64,000 nt of DNA from NCBI GenBank assembly GCA_000151295.1, contig GG745350.1, forward strand, positions 48,088 through 112,087. The letters are read 5' to 3'. Each line of letters starts with the position of its first letter. Position 1 is the stretch's first letter. This document shows, piece after piece, positions 21,100-32,793 of this stretch. The notes beneath the pieces were generated by a model. That model was not told the origin of the DNA and ran no database searches. It saw only the letters and a list, made by a program, of their open reading frames with translations. Source of the stretch: Allomyces macrogynus ATCC 38327. Its lineage: Eukaryota; Blastocladiomycota; Blastocladiomycetes; Blastocladiales; Blastocladiaceae. Position numbers and translations under genes: made by a program.

Positions 21100-23361
21100 T
21101 TATGCGCCATGCGACGCATCAAATGCGGCCCTCAGCGCGCCCAAATCGCGCGTATCGCACAACGCAGCCCAGTCCGACTTGTTCATGAGCAGCGTCGCCA
21201 TCTTGAGCGTTTCCCAGACATTGGCCGACATGAACCCGGAGGTCACATTATTCGCAGCCGCCTGGATCGACAGCGCCTCGAGCAAATGGTGCACGGCCTC
21301 CGAGTGCTGCCCGAGGTTAATGCACGCAATCGCCAAGTTGTACCGCGCGCGAATATACGACGGGTTAATCGCGAGCGCGTGGAAGTAGGCATCCATGGCG
21401 CGCGACGCCTCGTGTGAATTGGCCAAGGTCGCGCCCAACTTGTTCCACAGCAAATAATCGCCTGGCCGTTGGTTGAGCGCGGCCTGGAAACAGTCGACGG
21501 CTTTCGTGTACTCTTCGGAGACGTTGAAGAGCACGCCGAGCCCGGCTTGCACGTCGGCGTCGATTTCACCGTCGACCGAGTGCTGCACGGCTTCGAGGTA
21601 CAGGTTGAGCACGTCGCGCATCGAGTCGCCCGTCTTGACCACGTTCGACTCGAGGTGCGCGTACTTGGGGTTGTTGTGGATCCATTGCCGCAGCGAGTCG
21701 AAGGCCGGTTCCGGGCGCGACTCGTTCGTGTAGGAGACGGCAAGCGCGAGCCACCCGTCGAGCAAGGACGGGTTCTGCGACATGGCGCGCCGCAACGCCG
21801 CAATCGCCTGCTGCTCGCGCTCATTTTCCTGCTGCTTGGTGCCTAGTCGTATGTGTACACCAACGTGAGCGCATGCATCCGACGCCCGACCCGATCAAAA
21901 GAACATGCGTACCCAGCAACATCCACGAATGCGCATCGGCCGGATTCTTGGCCACCCGGGCCTCGAGCAACAAAATCGCGTCCGACAGCGACAACCCTTC
22001 AATCGGGACCGCCTCCAACGCCGGCTCGGCCAAGAAATGATTCGCCGGTTCAAACTGGTACTCTTCGTACTCGGGCACTTGCGCGTCCCACGAATTGTAG
22101 AGTTCCATTTCGGCCTGCGCCTTTTGAAACTCTTGGAACCAGTCGCCGTCCGACATGCCCGCGCCGAAATCGGGCATATCAAACTGCTCGGCCCAATCGG
22201 CCTCGATCCCCTGTGCGGTACCCGCGCCCTGCTCAAATTCCTTGGTCCACATCGAATCCACAAACCCGTCGGCATGCGCCTGGAACTGGTCAGCCCAGTC
22301 GCCGCCCGCGGTCGTGCCGGCTTTACCCTTGCCCTCGACGACCTTGTCCCCTTCGATCGTGAGTTCCTCGTCGCGCAGCTTCTGCATGAATTTGACAAAC
22401 TCTGAGTTCGCAAATTTCGGGTCGTCCGTCTCGACCGAGTTCAACAACTCGGCCGCGGTCTTAGCCAAGTCCGACTTGGTCGCGTCCACTGGCTGCGCGG
22501 CCTGAAACTCGTCAATCCACTGTGCGGCCTGCGCTTCCTGCTGCAGCGCAAACTCGGCCTCCCACGTCGCCGGCGGCGCGGGCGCGGCGCGAGCCTCCTG
22601 GAACGCGCGGTCGAGCGCGGCGTGGTCTTCGGCCGAGAGAACAACGGGCCGCTGGTGATGCTGGAACTGTTCAAACTCTTGCGCCCAGGCTACTCACGCG
22701 AACCAAAGCCGATGCATCAGTCGAGGTCCCCGTCACCACGCTCAGGCAAAGTCACAGCGTACCTGCCGGCGGCGCAAACGCGGGTGCCGCACGGTGCGCG
22801 TCGCGCGCCGTCTGGAACGCCGCATCAAACTTGGTCATGTCGTCGCGTGACAGACCGGGCGCGGGCCCTTGGAACTGTGCGAATTCCGCGTGCCAGTCCG
22901 CGCCGGGTCCGGGCCGCTGCATCTGCGCGGGCGGTGGTGGAGGCGCGTGGATCGCGTCCAAGTCGCGGTGCATGTCGCGGAACCCAAACATGTCGTCCTG
23001 CGGCATGCGTGCGCCAGCGACGCGCGACGACGATGGGCCGGCTGACGCGCGCAGGAATTCTTCGGCGAGCTATGTACGAGTGAGGTCAGCGGGTGGAACC
23101 GGCCGGAACGGAGACAAGACGCGGACACGAGGCGCACCTCTTGCTGGCGGATGGCATCTTGCGTCTGCTGCTGTTGCCGGAGCTGCAAGAAAGGGAGCGG
23201 ACGTGGTGTCGTCAGCGGTCGGTTTGTCGTGGTTGCGGCAGCAGCGTCAGGGCGACGTGGAGGCGTACATGGCGCGAGGCCTGGCCAAACGAGTCCTGGA
23301 ACGTGTCCTGGTCGAGCTGCTGCTTGAGCGAGGCCAGCGGGTTGACGGGGCCACAGTCCAT
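21100..23361 (-). CDS. PEX5: Peroxisomal targeting signal 1 receptor PEX5
   Basis: Cytosolic shuttling receptor that binds PTS1 cargo and docks at the peroxisomal membrane. Exons 23361-23269, 23182-23138, 23069-22763, 22689-21913 and 21842-21100 give 654 residues. The N-terminus MDCGPVNPLASLKQQ carries the conserved cysteine (Cys3) that is monoubiquitinated for export. The disordered N-half has eight WxxxF motifs for PEX14/PEX13 docking: WHAEF, WAQEF, WEAEF, WIDEF, WADQF, WTKEF, WAEQF and WFQEF. The C-half is the TPR domain, beginning near NHFLAEPALEA and HSWMLLG joined to TKQQENEREQQA across the last intron. It includes the long hinge between TPR blocks (SMRDVLNLYLEAV) and the final repeats with NLAIACINLGQHSEA. 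Length is close to human and fungal PEX5. Exons 1-3 are short and depend on family knowledge, but all phases agree. Confidence 0.95.
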
Positions 23362-24191
23362 GGTGGTTTGTCGGGTTGGTGGTTGGAAGGTTGATTCTTT
23401 GGTTGGTGCAGCAAGCAGCGCTTGATTGGGAGCGTGGGCGAGCGTCCGCGGGCGGATTGCAGCAAGTCGCGGGTGCTGAACGGGTTGAGGGCGCGCGCTG
23501 GGTCGTGGGGCAGCGTCGAGGAGAGCGTCGGTGCCATGGTCGCCGCGACGGCGGCGGATTCGAGGAAGCAAGAGTGGTCAGCCAACGGTGACAAAACCGT
23601 TCCGGGCAAAGGCGATTGCCGAGCATTTCGGGCCGAAGAACGCTGGTGGTCATTTCAGACCACGGTCACGTTTTGACAAAAAGCCGAACCAACCGGCATC
23701 TCTGCTCAGATCGCCTCCAACCACGAAGTCGGCCGGCCTGGACTTCATTCCGTCTCATTGCTCTGATCGGCCAGGACACGACAAGATGCAAGAGAACGAA
23801 CGGACAGCACGCACCCCCCCCCCCCCCCCCCATTCTGCTTCGCATCATTTCTCCCCCGTCCAGCTAGGGACAAAGACGTGCCTCCTTATTGAAACATTTT
23901 TGACTTTCAGGTGCTTTTCCAAGCAACTGGTGCGCTTGCAGTTCTCCCTCAGGGAAGCAGGTTCAGGAGCCCCCGTGACATGACCGAGTGGGACTGCCGT
24001 CTCGTCATACTCGCCAGTGCCATCATCATGTTCGTCGCCAGAGTCAGAGGTATCACTTTCATCAGTGTGATTGTGGCCCTTGTGCTGCCACACCACCCAA
24101 AAATGCCTGTTTTAAACCGTTGCCATGCAAGACATCCGTGAACATGGCTGGCAACCATACTACCAAGTAGTGAACTGGAAAGCTCATGGGG
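23362..24191. other. Intergenic between PEX5 and the first gap
   Basis: PEX5 promoter side, then sequence with an 18-base poly-C run (23814-23831). No gene is supported. Confidence 0.5.
23814..23831 (+). repeat. Poly-C run (18 C)
   Basis: A homopolymer readable directly in the sequence; it may be a polymerase or assembly trouble spot close to the scaffold gap. Confidence 0.9.
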
Positions 24192-24291
24192 NNNNNNNNN
24201 NNNNNNNNNNNNNNNNNNNNNNNNNNNNNNNNNNNNNNNNNNNNNNNNNNNNNNNNNNNNNNNNNNNNNNNNNNNNNNNNNNNNNNNNNNN
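24192..24291. other. Assembly gap (100 N)
   Basis: Exactly 100 N, so the true length is unknown. It begins 87 bases beyond the homeodomain gene's stop codon. Confidence 0.99.
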
Positions 24292-24378
24292 ATTCTATTC
24301 GGCGGAGCAAAGTACATGCCACAGCACGAGCAAATACAATCCAACTTTCGCAAAGTCTACCTCCACAGACCCCACACG

Positions 24379-26552
24379 CTACATGGCCAACCGCGCCCCA
24401 GAGTCAACCCGGTCGTTCGCGCCGCAGGCCGTCCCCAGCGCGAACCCGAGCGTGCCGCCCGCCATCCACACTGGCCCGCGCGTGCTCACGTCGCCAACCT
24501 TGCTCGCGACGACTGGGTCCGGCTCCGTCTCGGCCCACCGCTGCAGCGCCACATCCACGTCGAGCGGCTCCGGGACACCCACATCGACCCACGCGTCACG
24601 TCCAGCGTCAGCCGGCACAGCTCCGAGTCGTGCACCAATCAGCACGTCGGGCGAGTCCTCCCCGACCGTTCCGGCAGACCCAAACAGGACCGACGGCGAG
24701 GCCGCCGCGTCCCGGAACGGTGTCTCGGCCGTCACGTCCAGCATCGAATCGGCGTCGGCCTTGATCCACCGCGTCCGGTCGGCCGGGCGTTGGAATGGCG
24801 GCGGCGACGGAACGTGTGGTGCAGTGTCGGCGTGGAATGGGAGCGGCGCGGCGTCCGTGGGGAGCGGCACGGCGTCGGTGGGGAACGGCAGCGGCTCGGT
24901 ATCGGTCGGGAACGGGAGCGGCACAGTGTCGTTCGGAACCAAGTCAAGATCCATGGCCATTGCAGCGTTGACGAGATCGCTCAAGGCGGGTGCACCGCCA
25001 ACGGCACCGGTTGCTGGAAGCGCCGGGAGGATCACGGCAATTGCCTCGTCGTCCAACAACGCCGTGGCAACCGTTGCATCGGGCAAAACAAACGCGGGCG
25101 GGAGTGCGACAGCCGGAACCGAATCGGCGCGACTCGCCGCGAGCCCAAGCGACGACAGTTGCGCCGCCAGCGCGTGCGCAGGACTACCCGTATCCTTGTG
25201 CTTGGCGCGCTTGGTTGGCGAGCTTGGCGCGTCTCCACCTCCGCGCCGTTTGCTCGGCGAGCCGCGAGACCAGCCCAGACTCTTGCTCAGCGCCACTGCC
25301 GCGCCGCCACTGTGCATCACGTCCCCATCAGAGGGAAGTGGTCCCGGCAGAGGTGGAGGGGTCGGACCCGCCGCCGCAAGCGAGGCATGGGCACTAGCGG
25401 AACTCGGTTGCGACACGGGTGGAACGCGCTTGGCGCGACCGTGACGCGAGACTGGCGATGCCGGAAATGACCCGTCGGCCGAGGACAGCGGCCGGTTGAC
25501 GATCTGTATCATGCACTGCGCCGAGTCGGTCGTCGTGGGAATCGCGGCAAACGGCGGCGGCGACGGAGCACCCGCACGCGACGCAACGTGATGAACCGGC
25601 GACGGGGGTCCCATCGTATGCACCAAGGGGTACTCGCCAGCGAGCGGCGCTGCAACCCACGCATACCCCGGCACCGGTGCCGGCACCGGCCCCGCATACC
25701 CCGGCGGTACGACAAATCCGACCATGTTCGGCCTAACCGCCGCCGCCGCACCGGCAGAAACCAGCACGGGCGCGTACCCCGCGACGACCGGTGCCGCCCA
25801 ATACGCGTCACCCGTGACCTCGGCACTCGGCCCACCGACTTGCTTGACGTCGCGCTGCACCTTGGCGCGGTAATTCTGGAACCACACGCGCACCGTCTGG
25901 TCGTCGGTGCCGACAAGCTTGATCAGGAGCTTGCGCTGGTCCTTGGTCGGGTGGTCCGTGACCGTCTCAAAGTAATGCACGAGCATGTCGCGCTGTTGCG
26001 GCGTGTACATGTTGCGTTTCTTGCGCGGGCGCTGCTCGTGCGCCGTCATGTCGGGCGAGTGCGACCGCAGTTCGAACGTGCCGCGGGTCGGGGAGTCGGG
26101 AAGGTCATGAAGTTCTTCGGGTGGGTTGACGGGTGGAGGTGCCTGTCGGTGGGGAGAGAAGGCGGGGTCACATTCGGCGTGAAGATGCACGATCGACAAA
26201 GACATCGTCGCGTGCAACGTACCAGGACCGAGGACGGCAAAATCGTCCGGTACTTGCGCGGGGGTGATGACAGCTGGCGCGCCACTCCATTATGCCCGTC
26301 AAGACGACGCTCGTCGTGATCGGTCATGGGCGCGTGATGCGTCAAGGACGGCACGGCAGGAGTGAAAGGGTCTGTCGCGTCGCCGAGCTGGCCAGCTGAC
26401 GACGACGCAATGACAGGAGGGACCCGCGGCGAGCTTGAGCCAGCGAGGGTCGGAGCCACGGAGCGAATCGGGTGCGGTGGAAAGACTCGAGAGTCGAGTC
26501 GTGCGGTCGGATCGAGGTGCGGATCCACGCCAGGGCGGGACATGGGCGTCAT
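24379..26552 (-). CDS. Homeodomain transcription factor
   Basis: Exons 26552-26223 and 26142-24379 give 697 residues. The intron (donor GTACGT, acceptor CGACAG) joins PSSVL to APPPVNPPEE in phase 0. Homeodomain at about residues 149-209: basic arm RPRKKRNMYTP, QQRDMLVHYFETVTDHPT, and recognition helix VRVWFQNYRAKVQR with the invariant Trp, Phe, Asn and Arg (N51, R53). Position 52 is Tyr, where Arg is commoner. The long C-terminal region (about 480 residues) is Pro/Ala/Val-rich and probably disordered, with a possible basic patch KRRGGGDAPSSPTKRAKH. The start is uncertain: ATG 26552 was used, but ATG 26327 (MTDHDERR) is equally consistent and would shorten the protein by 75 residues. Target genes are unknown. 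The homeodomain call is firm. Confidence 0.88.
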
Positions 26553-27104
26553 GGCCAGCGCGACAGGCACAGCGAGCAGGCGAGATGGAGACGCATGCCC
26601 GCGGCAGCGAGAGCAATCCAGTACGTCGAGGGCTGAGGTACAGGGTCAAAGATGCGGGGAATACGCTTGGTGACGGAGCAGTCGAAGTTGGAGATCGGTC
26701 GAACGTGGAGCGGTCGTCTGATCCAGCGCGAACGAGCAGCGGATCGGCATCCCAGCGCCAGCGCCGAGTCGAAAGAGGGACGAAGAGGCGACTGCAGCAA
26801 GTTAGCAAGTTAGATGTTGGATCGGCGGGAGAAACGAGAGGAGGCGCTGCCAGTTACAACCATTGATCAAGCTCTTGCCGTTGTGAGCGACAAAAGAATG
26901 GCGACAGAAGCATCTGCGGAACTTGAGCAGCAACAGTTGCATCTGGGCTCCTCCTCTCACTCCAGTCATGAAAGTCTTGCAACTCATGTCACCGTCTTGC
27001 ATGCATCAACAAATCGCACCAACTCTTCGTCCCTCTTCGACCTTCGAGACATATGCTTTCCAATTTGGCGCAGAGAGGTGTCCTTATTTTCAACTTGATG
27101 AGCG
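26553..27104. other. Intergenic upstream of the homeodomain gene
   Basis: GC and CpG fall gradually towards the CpG-depleted island. No gene is supported. Confidence 0.5.
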
Positions 27105-28905
27105 AACTGGTTGGCAAAGTCAAATTACTCACTGTGCATTTGGTCAACCTGGACTGTGCTGTTTGGCAAGGAGGGAAATGCTCGCGTTTGTCAAGGTCAT
27201 GACTGCAGCCAAATCCGCTCTTGGCCTTGCTCTTTCCCTGCCCTGCCAGCTTGACTTGTCCTCATTGTGACTATCCTCTCCTCCAACTCCAATGCAGCAG
27301 GGTCCAAACCCAATATGCACTCTTTGAGTGAATTCGGACCTTAATGGTGGCCTGGGTTAGGACATTTTCCACACCATAGTGAACCTGAACTACAGTTGAC
27401 CACAGAGAGCAGCCATGGTGTGTTGTGCAAATGCTCTTGGTCAATGGGCTCAATGGCAAGGTTGCATCACTTGCATTGACCCCTGGCTGTGATGACTGTG
27501 GAATTTGCTTTCATGCTGGCCAAGTTTGAAGCATCTTTGTGGTTGTGACACCACATGAGAGTTGCAGCTGGTCTCATCTGTAACAGCACAGTTCTGCATT
27601 GCACTGATCCTCTTGAATGCTTTTCAAGGGTGTATGTCAACATTTGCAGCAAGCTCATTTGGCCTGTATGGTCTCATCAATGCTCTGGCTGAGGCATACT
27701 CTCTGCAAAGTTGAGGACGACTCTTGTGCCTCATGGTTGAATTGCAGGCCAAATTTTGTGGCTACATCTGGAAGAGACAACACATTGTACAGTTTAGCTC
27801 GGCTTTTCCCACTGCTCCTCCTGCTTGGTTGTAGAAATGGATGTGAATGACGTTGCTGATGCCTTTTGGCACAAACTAATGACCTGGTTCAAGCAGCTGT
27901 GTATTGTTCATGGCCATGAATGATCAAGTTGTGTCTTGATGGTCATTTCTCATCTGATGCTCTACCTGCCATTGCCTTGGCAGTGTATGTTTCCACTTTC
28001 ACTTGCTCTGGGGCCAGTATCATGTCTTTGTGGATTCCCTGGAGGCAGTGCCTGTCTTGCTGGGTCTGTTTGCTTTGTTGAGCTACTCCAACATTGCATT
28101 GATGCAGCTAGCAGGAATGCATCAAACCTGCACACATTGTGATCTTCTGCTCATGACCATCATTGACTACATTGCATTGACATGGTGAAGTTATTTGCAT
28201 TGTTGTGTTGTTGGAAATCATTCTTTTTGGTTGAGGTGGTTGGCATACCAGCTGCTTTACTTTGCTCAACTGTGTGGCACACATGACCTACCAAACTCTG
28301 ATACCTGCTTCTGACTGCCAATCTGCGCATGATGGTGTTTTTGCGCTTGGGGCTGAGATGAACAAACAATGCCCTAAGTGAGTGACCAATGTCCTGACAG
28401 CCAGTTTGTGTTGAACATTGGTGTTGAGTGAGGAGAGGGATTGGTGACCAAGGTTGAGTGATGGTTGTGTGGCATTGATGGTGCTTTGAGGACATCAGCT
28501 TTTCTTGAATATTTCAAAGGATACTGTTCTTGTGTGACTGAATGATTGGACAGGCAATAGACTGTGCTGACTGCAATTGTGCTGACTGGGCAGCAGAGCA
28601 TATACATTGCACCAGCAAGAACAACCAGTCCAACTCAGTCCAAATCAATCACAACTTGCTTGCTGTTTCCAGGCTTGCCATAAGCTCCATGAGTGGGCAC
28701 AGACTGAATGATGCACTGGTTGCAGTTTGTCTCATCATCATTGCAAAGATTCTCCCCCAAGATGTGCCAACTGGCAAATCAGGACGCCAATTTGCAGTGA
28801 GAAGTGTCTCACAATAAGCAGCATCCTGCAAAACACCACACACATTATGTGCCCACATGAGCATGGCTGCACAACATGACACATCTGGTTGAGTTGGGCC
28901 AAACT
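27105..28905. other. CpG-depleted, gene-free island (probable silenced old repeat or insertion)
   Basis: Line by line, 27241-28920 (1.68 kb) contains about eight CG dinucleotides, whereas neighbouring genes carry that many in one 60-base line. TG and CA are correspondingly frequent and GC content drops to near 47%. Open frames are short and broken on both strands. This is what cytosine methylation followed by deamination does to a silenced repeat, but I cannot identify the original element; a recent insert of foreign, CpG-poor DNA is an alternative. Edges are sharp to within about 100 bases. Confidence 0.75.
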
Positions 28906-29776
28906 ATGACGTCATTTTTGGCTTTGGCACTGAAATGTTATAGAGAGACTAAGAGGCAGGGGCGGATCCATTCCAAACATAAAAATGATCGAAAGTCTCA
29001 GTGCTGTTGGTGTTCTTGTGGAGCCAGTCAGGAGCTGGTAGGCGGCGGCTCCTAATTAACTGATCGCCGTGGTCTATAAAATCAGCACGCCTGGTGGTGG
29101 ACAGGTTTGAATGTGACGAAATAGGTCCATACTGACAGCAAACACACCCATGAGCGGATCATGCCATGATCCAGCATTCACCTCTGGTGCCAAATCCATG
29201 TACTCATCATCACGTGTACCTCTAGACATAATGAGCGTGCAGACGTGCTACATCAGAAACCGAACCAACCCAATGAAATCGTTTTTCCGAAACATGCGCC
29301 TGCTGAGGTTGAACAGAAAGCAAGCAACCGCGCCGGCCTTTGTTGTGCGGCCGGCCAGGACCAGTTCATGGTGATCCTTGGGTGTGTTTCTGTCGTGTCA
29401 CACATTAATGAGCAAAAGCGTGTTCAGTTGTTGTTTTGCATTTGCAGCATTCGACAGCATTCAGTGCTTCGCAGCATCACATCGCCGACAGTCGTTGCGG
29501 TGCGTGAGTGCGCCACGGCACGCCACACGCGGCGCACGAGCGATCACGCTCAACAGCCCACCGCACAAAGCAGTCGTCCCTTCGCCGTCGCCGCTGTCGG
29601 CCCTGTCGCCGCTGCCTTCGCGTCGCCGCTGTCGTGTACGTCGCCGCACTCGTCGAATTGGCCAGTCCCGCTGCACCTGCCGCCGCCGCGACTTTGCGCC
29701 GATCCAAGCACCCGCGCGCCGTCGTCCTCGCCCCACCGATCGCCCCTTGTCGCCGCCGCCTAGCTGCACCTCCAAG
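28906..29776. other. Upstream region of the DHCR24-like gene
   Basis: Contains a hAT-like terminal motif at 28957-28970, a TATAAAA at 29075-29081 and, from about 29450, CG-rich sequence that is probably promoter or leader. An open frame in phase with DHCR24 runs back to 29378 but has no family similarity, so ATG 29777 was kept. Confidence 0.5.
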
Positions 29777-31764
29777 ATGGGCACTCTCTCCAAGGAAGCG
29801 CGCCCCGCGGCGACGCACGTGCGCCCGTTCCTCCTGTCCCCGCGCGGCCTGGCTCTGCTCGGCGTGCAGACCTTCTTTGCGCTCGCGACCCCGCTGTTTG
29901 GTGCGACCGTCTGGACCCTCGGCAAGGCTGGCGCCGTGCTCAAGGCCCTCGCCAATGGCCGCATCACCGGCCCACTGCTCGCGCCCTTCCTCGACCTGAC
30001 CGCCGACTTTGTCACCTACAACCGTGGCATTTTCGCGACCGTCTTTGTGGCGCCCGCATCGATTGCCTGGGACGCCGTCGAGGCCCTGCGCGACTGGATG
30101 TTTGACTTGCAAATGCCGCCTGTCGGGGACGCGACGCTGCGCAAGCAGATTCACGCGGCGCGTGTCGCCAACGTGCAGCGCCAGATCCGCGAGTTGGTCA
30201 CTGCGGGGGCCACGCGCCTATGCACGGCGCGGCCCGGGTTCCTAGCCATGTCGATGAAGGCTGGGATCTACAAGAAGCACTGGGGTGGAGTCGAGGTGCA
30301 CGCGCTGCGTGATATCATTGAGATTGACGAGGAGCGCGAGGTGGTGCGCGTCGAGCCTGGGTCCGTTTGTGCCTTTTGATCTCTTCAGCAGCCCCATCCG
30401 GACTTGAACTAATGTGCTCCAAATTTCGGGATTCTGTAGCTGCAACATGGGCCGTCTCTCCCGCGAGCTCATCAAGAAGGGCTGGTCGCTTCAAGTTCTG
30501 CCGGAACTCGACGACCTGACTGTCGGCGGCCTGATCAACGGGTTCGGCATCGAGACGTCGTCGCATAAGTATGGCCTCTTCCAGCACACGTGCACGGCGT
30601 TCGAGATCGTCTTGCCCAATGGCGACGTTGTTTACTGCGACAAGGACCACGAGCCTGACCTGTTTGCCACGATTCCGTGGTCGCACGGCACGATTGGGTT
30701 CCTCGTGGCCGCCGAGATCAAGCTGATTCGCGCCAAGCCCTACGTGCAGATCGAGTACATTCCGTGCCACACGCAGCAGGAGTGTGTCGAGGTGTTTGAG
30801 CGCGCATCGCGCGATAACGGCAACGACTTTGTCGAGGAGCTGATGTACTCGAAGGAGATGGGCGTCGTCATGATCGGCAAGCTCGCGAGTTCCGTGCCCA
30901 AGGGCGCGACGCTCAACGTGCTCTCGCGCTGGTACAAGCCGTGGGTACGTCTTGGAGATTTCCGGCGCCATTCCGCTCCTGAGAATCGGCACTCACGACC
31001 ACATTCGCTTCCACTAGTTCTTCACGCACGTCGCCTCGTTCCTCAAGCGCCCCGCCGGCGCGCCGCACGCCGTCGAGTACCTGCCGCTGCGCGACTACTA
31101 CCACCGGCACACGCGGTCGATCTTCTGGGAAATCCAAGACATTGTGCCGTCGGGCAACTCGTGGTGGTACCGGTACTTTATCGCGTGGATCGGCACGCCC
31201 AAGATCTCGATCTTGAAGATGACGACGACGGGCAAGCTCAAGGTGCTTTGGGAGACCAAGCACGTCGCGCAGGACTTGCTCGTGCCAATCTCGACGCTCA
31301 AGGAATCGCTCGACCTGTTCCACGACGAACTCGAAGTCTACCCGCTCTGGCTGTGCCCGATGCGCATGCTCTCGCCGCCCAAGAACTTGCTCGCCGAGCG
31401 CGGCGAAGCGCCCGCGGTCGCGGTGTTGAACTCGGACGAGCCGGCTTACCCGCCGCAGGAAGTGACCACGCCCACCGGATCGCTCACTCCCCCGCCCCCG
31501 GCGGAGCAGCTATTTGTCGACGTTGGAGCCTACGGTGTGCCAAAGTCGCAGAAATTCCATTACGAGCGCAGTTTGCAGGTCATCGAGAAGTTTGTGCGCG
31601 GGGTGCAGGGGTACCAGGCGCTCTACGCCGACACGATGATGTCTCGCGGAGAGTTCCGCGAAATGTTTGACCACCAGCTCTACGACAAGGTGCGCGAGCG
31701 GTTCAACTGCGGCGAGCGTCTGCCGGAAATCTGGGACAAGGTCAACAAAAACGCTCGGGCGTAG
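29777..31764 (+). CDS. DHCR24: Delta(24)-sterol reductase (DHCR24-like, FAD-linked)
   Basis: Reduces the C24 double bond of sterol side chains with FAD and NADPH at the ER. Exons 29777-30360, 30440-30944 and 31018-31764 give 611 residues. The N-terminal hydrophobic region (about residues 15-45 and 70-95) would anchor it in the ER. The FAD-binding PCMH domain is clear: ARPGFLAMSMKAGIYKKH, VVRVEPG joined to CNMGRLS across intron 1, VLPELDDLTVGGLINGFGIE, SSHKYGLFQHTCTAFEIVLP and WSHGTIGFLVAAEIKLI. The C-half has WYKPW joined to FFTHVASFL across intron 2, then YYHRHTRSIFWEIQDIVP, VYPLWLCPMRM, DVGAYGVP and YADTMMSRGEFREMFD. It is about 95 residues longer than the human enzyme (516), from an N-terminal extension and a Pro/Ala-rich insert before DVGAYG. 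Identification is very firm. Confidence 0.95.
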
Positions 31765-32018
31765 TCGCGGGAGGAGGGATAAATGTACAACGAAGAGTGC
31801 CGGCTTGTATGATTGCAATCGAAGCTGTTTTGTGAGTGACTTGCACGACATCTCCACACCATGACAGAGAGACAGAATGCATGCCAACGCGAGGTCTCCA
31901 CTCTCCACCACCACCAGCAGCTCCACCGACCCCATCTCCCCCATTCCATACGAGCGACCGCGAAAGACACAATCAACACCACCCCCAACAGCCGACCGCA
32001 CCCGCACCGAATAGAAAA
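31765..32018. other. 3' flank of the DHCR24-like gene
   Basis: AT-richer sequence with ATAAATG at 31780-31786 may include the polyadenylation region. No gene is seen. Confidence 0.4.
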
Positions 32019-32560
32019 ATGCCGCCGAAACGCAAAGCCAAGTCGTCTCTCCCCCCCCCCCCCCCCGCGCACTCCAGCAAGGGGAAGCGCACGGGCCTGC
32101 GCGGGTGTGGTCCTGGGCGCGGCGGCCAACCCCCCCCGCACTGGGGTAATCCCTCCCCAGGGTCCCGCTCCACACATTTCAAAATTCCGAACGGGCCCGA
32201 AGGTGGACAGCCTGGGGGCACGCCGCTGTCACCAACCGGGTCCGATACCGATACCTCGTCGCTCTTGTCGCTGAAAACCGTCGGGGCACCGATACCGCGC
32301 CGTCGTCGCTGAGTGGCTCGCGCGAGACGGGCTCCGACTACGCGCTGTCCTCGTCGTCGTTGTCGTCTTTCAGTCCCGCTGCCAGCTCGTCGTCGTCGCG
32401 GCGCGCGTCGGATCGGGTCGCTGTGCAGTCGCCGTCGCCGTTGTGGAGCGAGTCGTCGGCATCCGACGCCGCATCATCGTCGAGCGATGAGGACGAGGGT
32501 GTCAGGCCCGTCCGAGTCGGTGCGTGCTCCGTCCTCAACGTTTCGCCCAAGTGTGACCCC
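32019..32560 (+). pseudogene. Possible low-complexity gene, frame broken
   Basis: ATG 32019 starts a basic, Pro-rich frame (MPPKRKAKSSLPPPPP) that stops at 32312. The next 250 bases read well as a Ser/Asp/Glu-rich protein in another frame (SDYALSSSSLSSFSPAASS, ending around DEDEGVRP). No intron of reasonable size joins them, so either a base is missing or the gene is decayed. The 16-base poly-C at 32051-32066 inside the first part is a likely place for a length error. No family is recognised, and this may not be a gene at all. Confidence 0.25.
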
Positions 32561-32793
32561 CCAACTGATCCGTCCCGCGACCCCCGCCCAGGTCCATGGG
32601 TTCGCTCCCGAAACCGTCGTGCTTCAGAGCAAACGCATTTCATTACAATCGCGGCCGGCGCGACAAACCGGCCGCTTCAAAACTGGCCCCGTATCTATAT
32701 ACATATCGCAATCGCGCAACGCGGATGGGGGTATCGCACACGCCCAAAACTTTTTCTCGTCCCAGCAAAGCTAAACCCAACTGCAACCCGCAT

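Noticed and set aside
29378..29776. In-frame N-terminal extension of DHCR24
   Set aside because: No similarity to the family; the sequence becomes CG-rich leader, and ATG 29777 starts the plausible membrane anchor.
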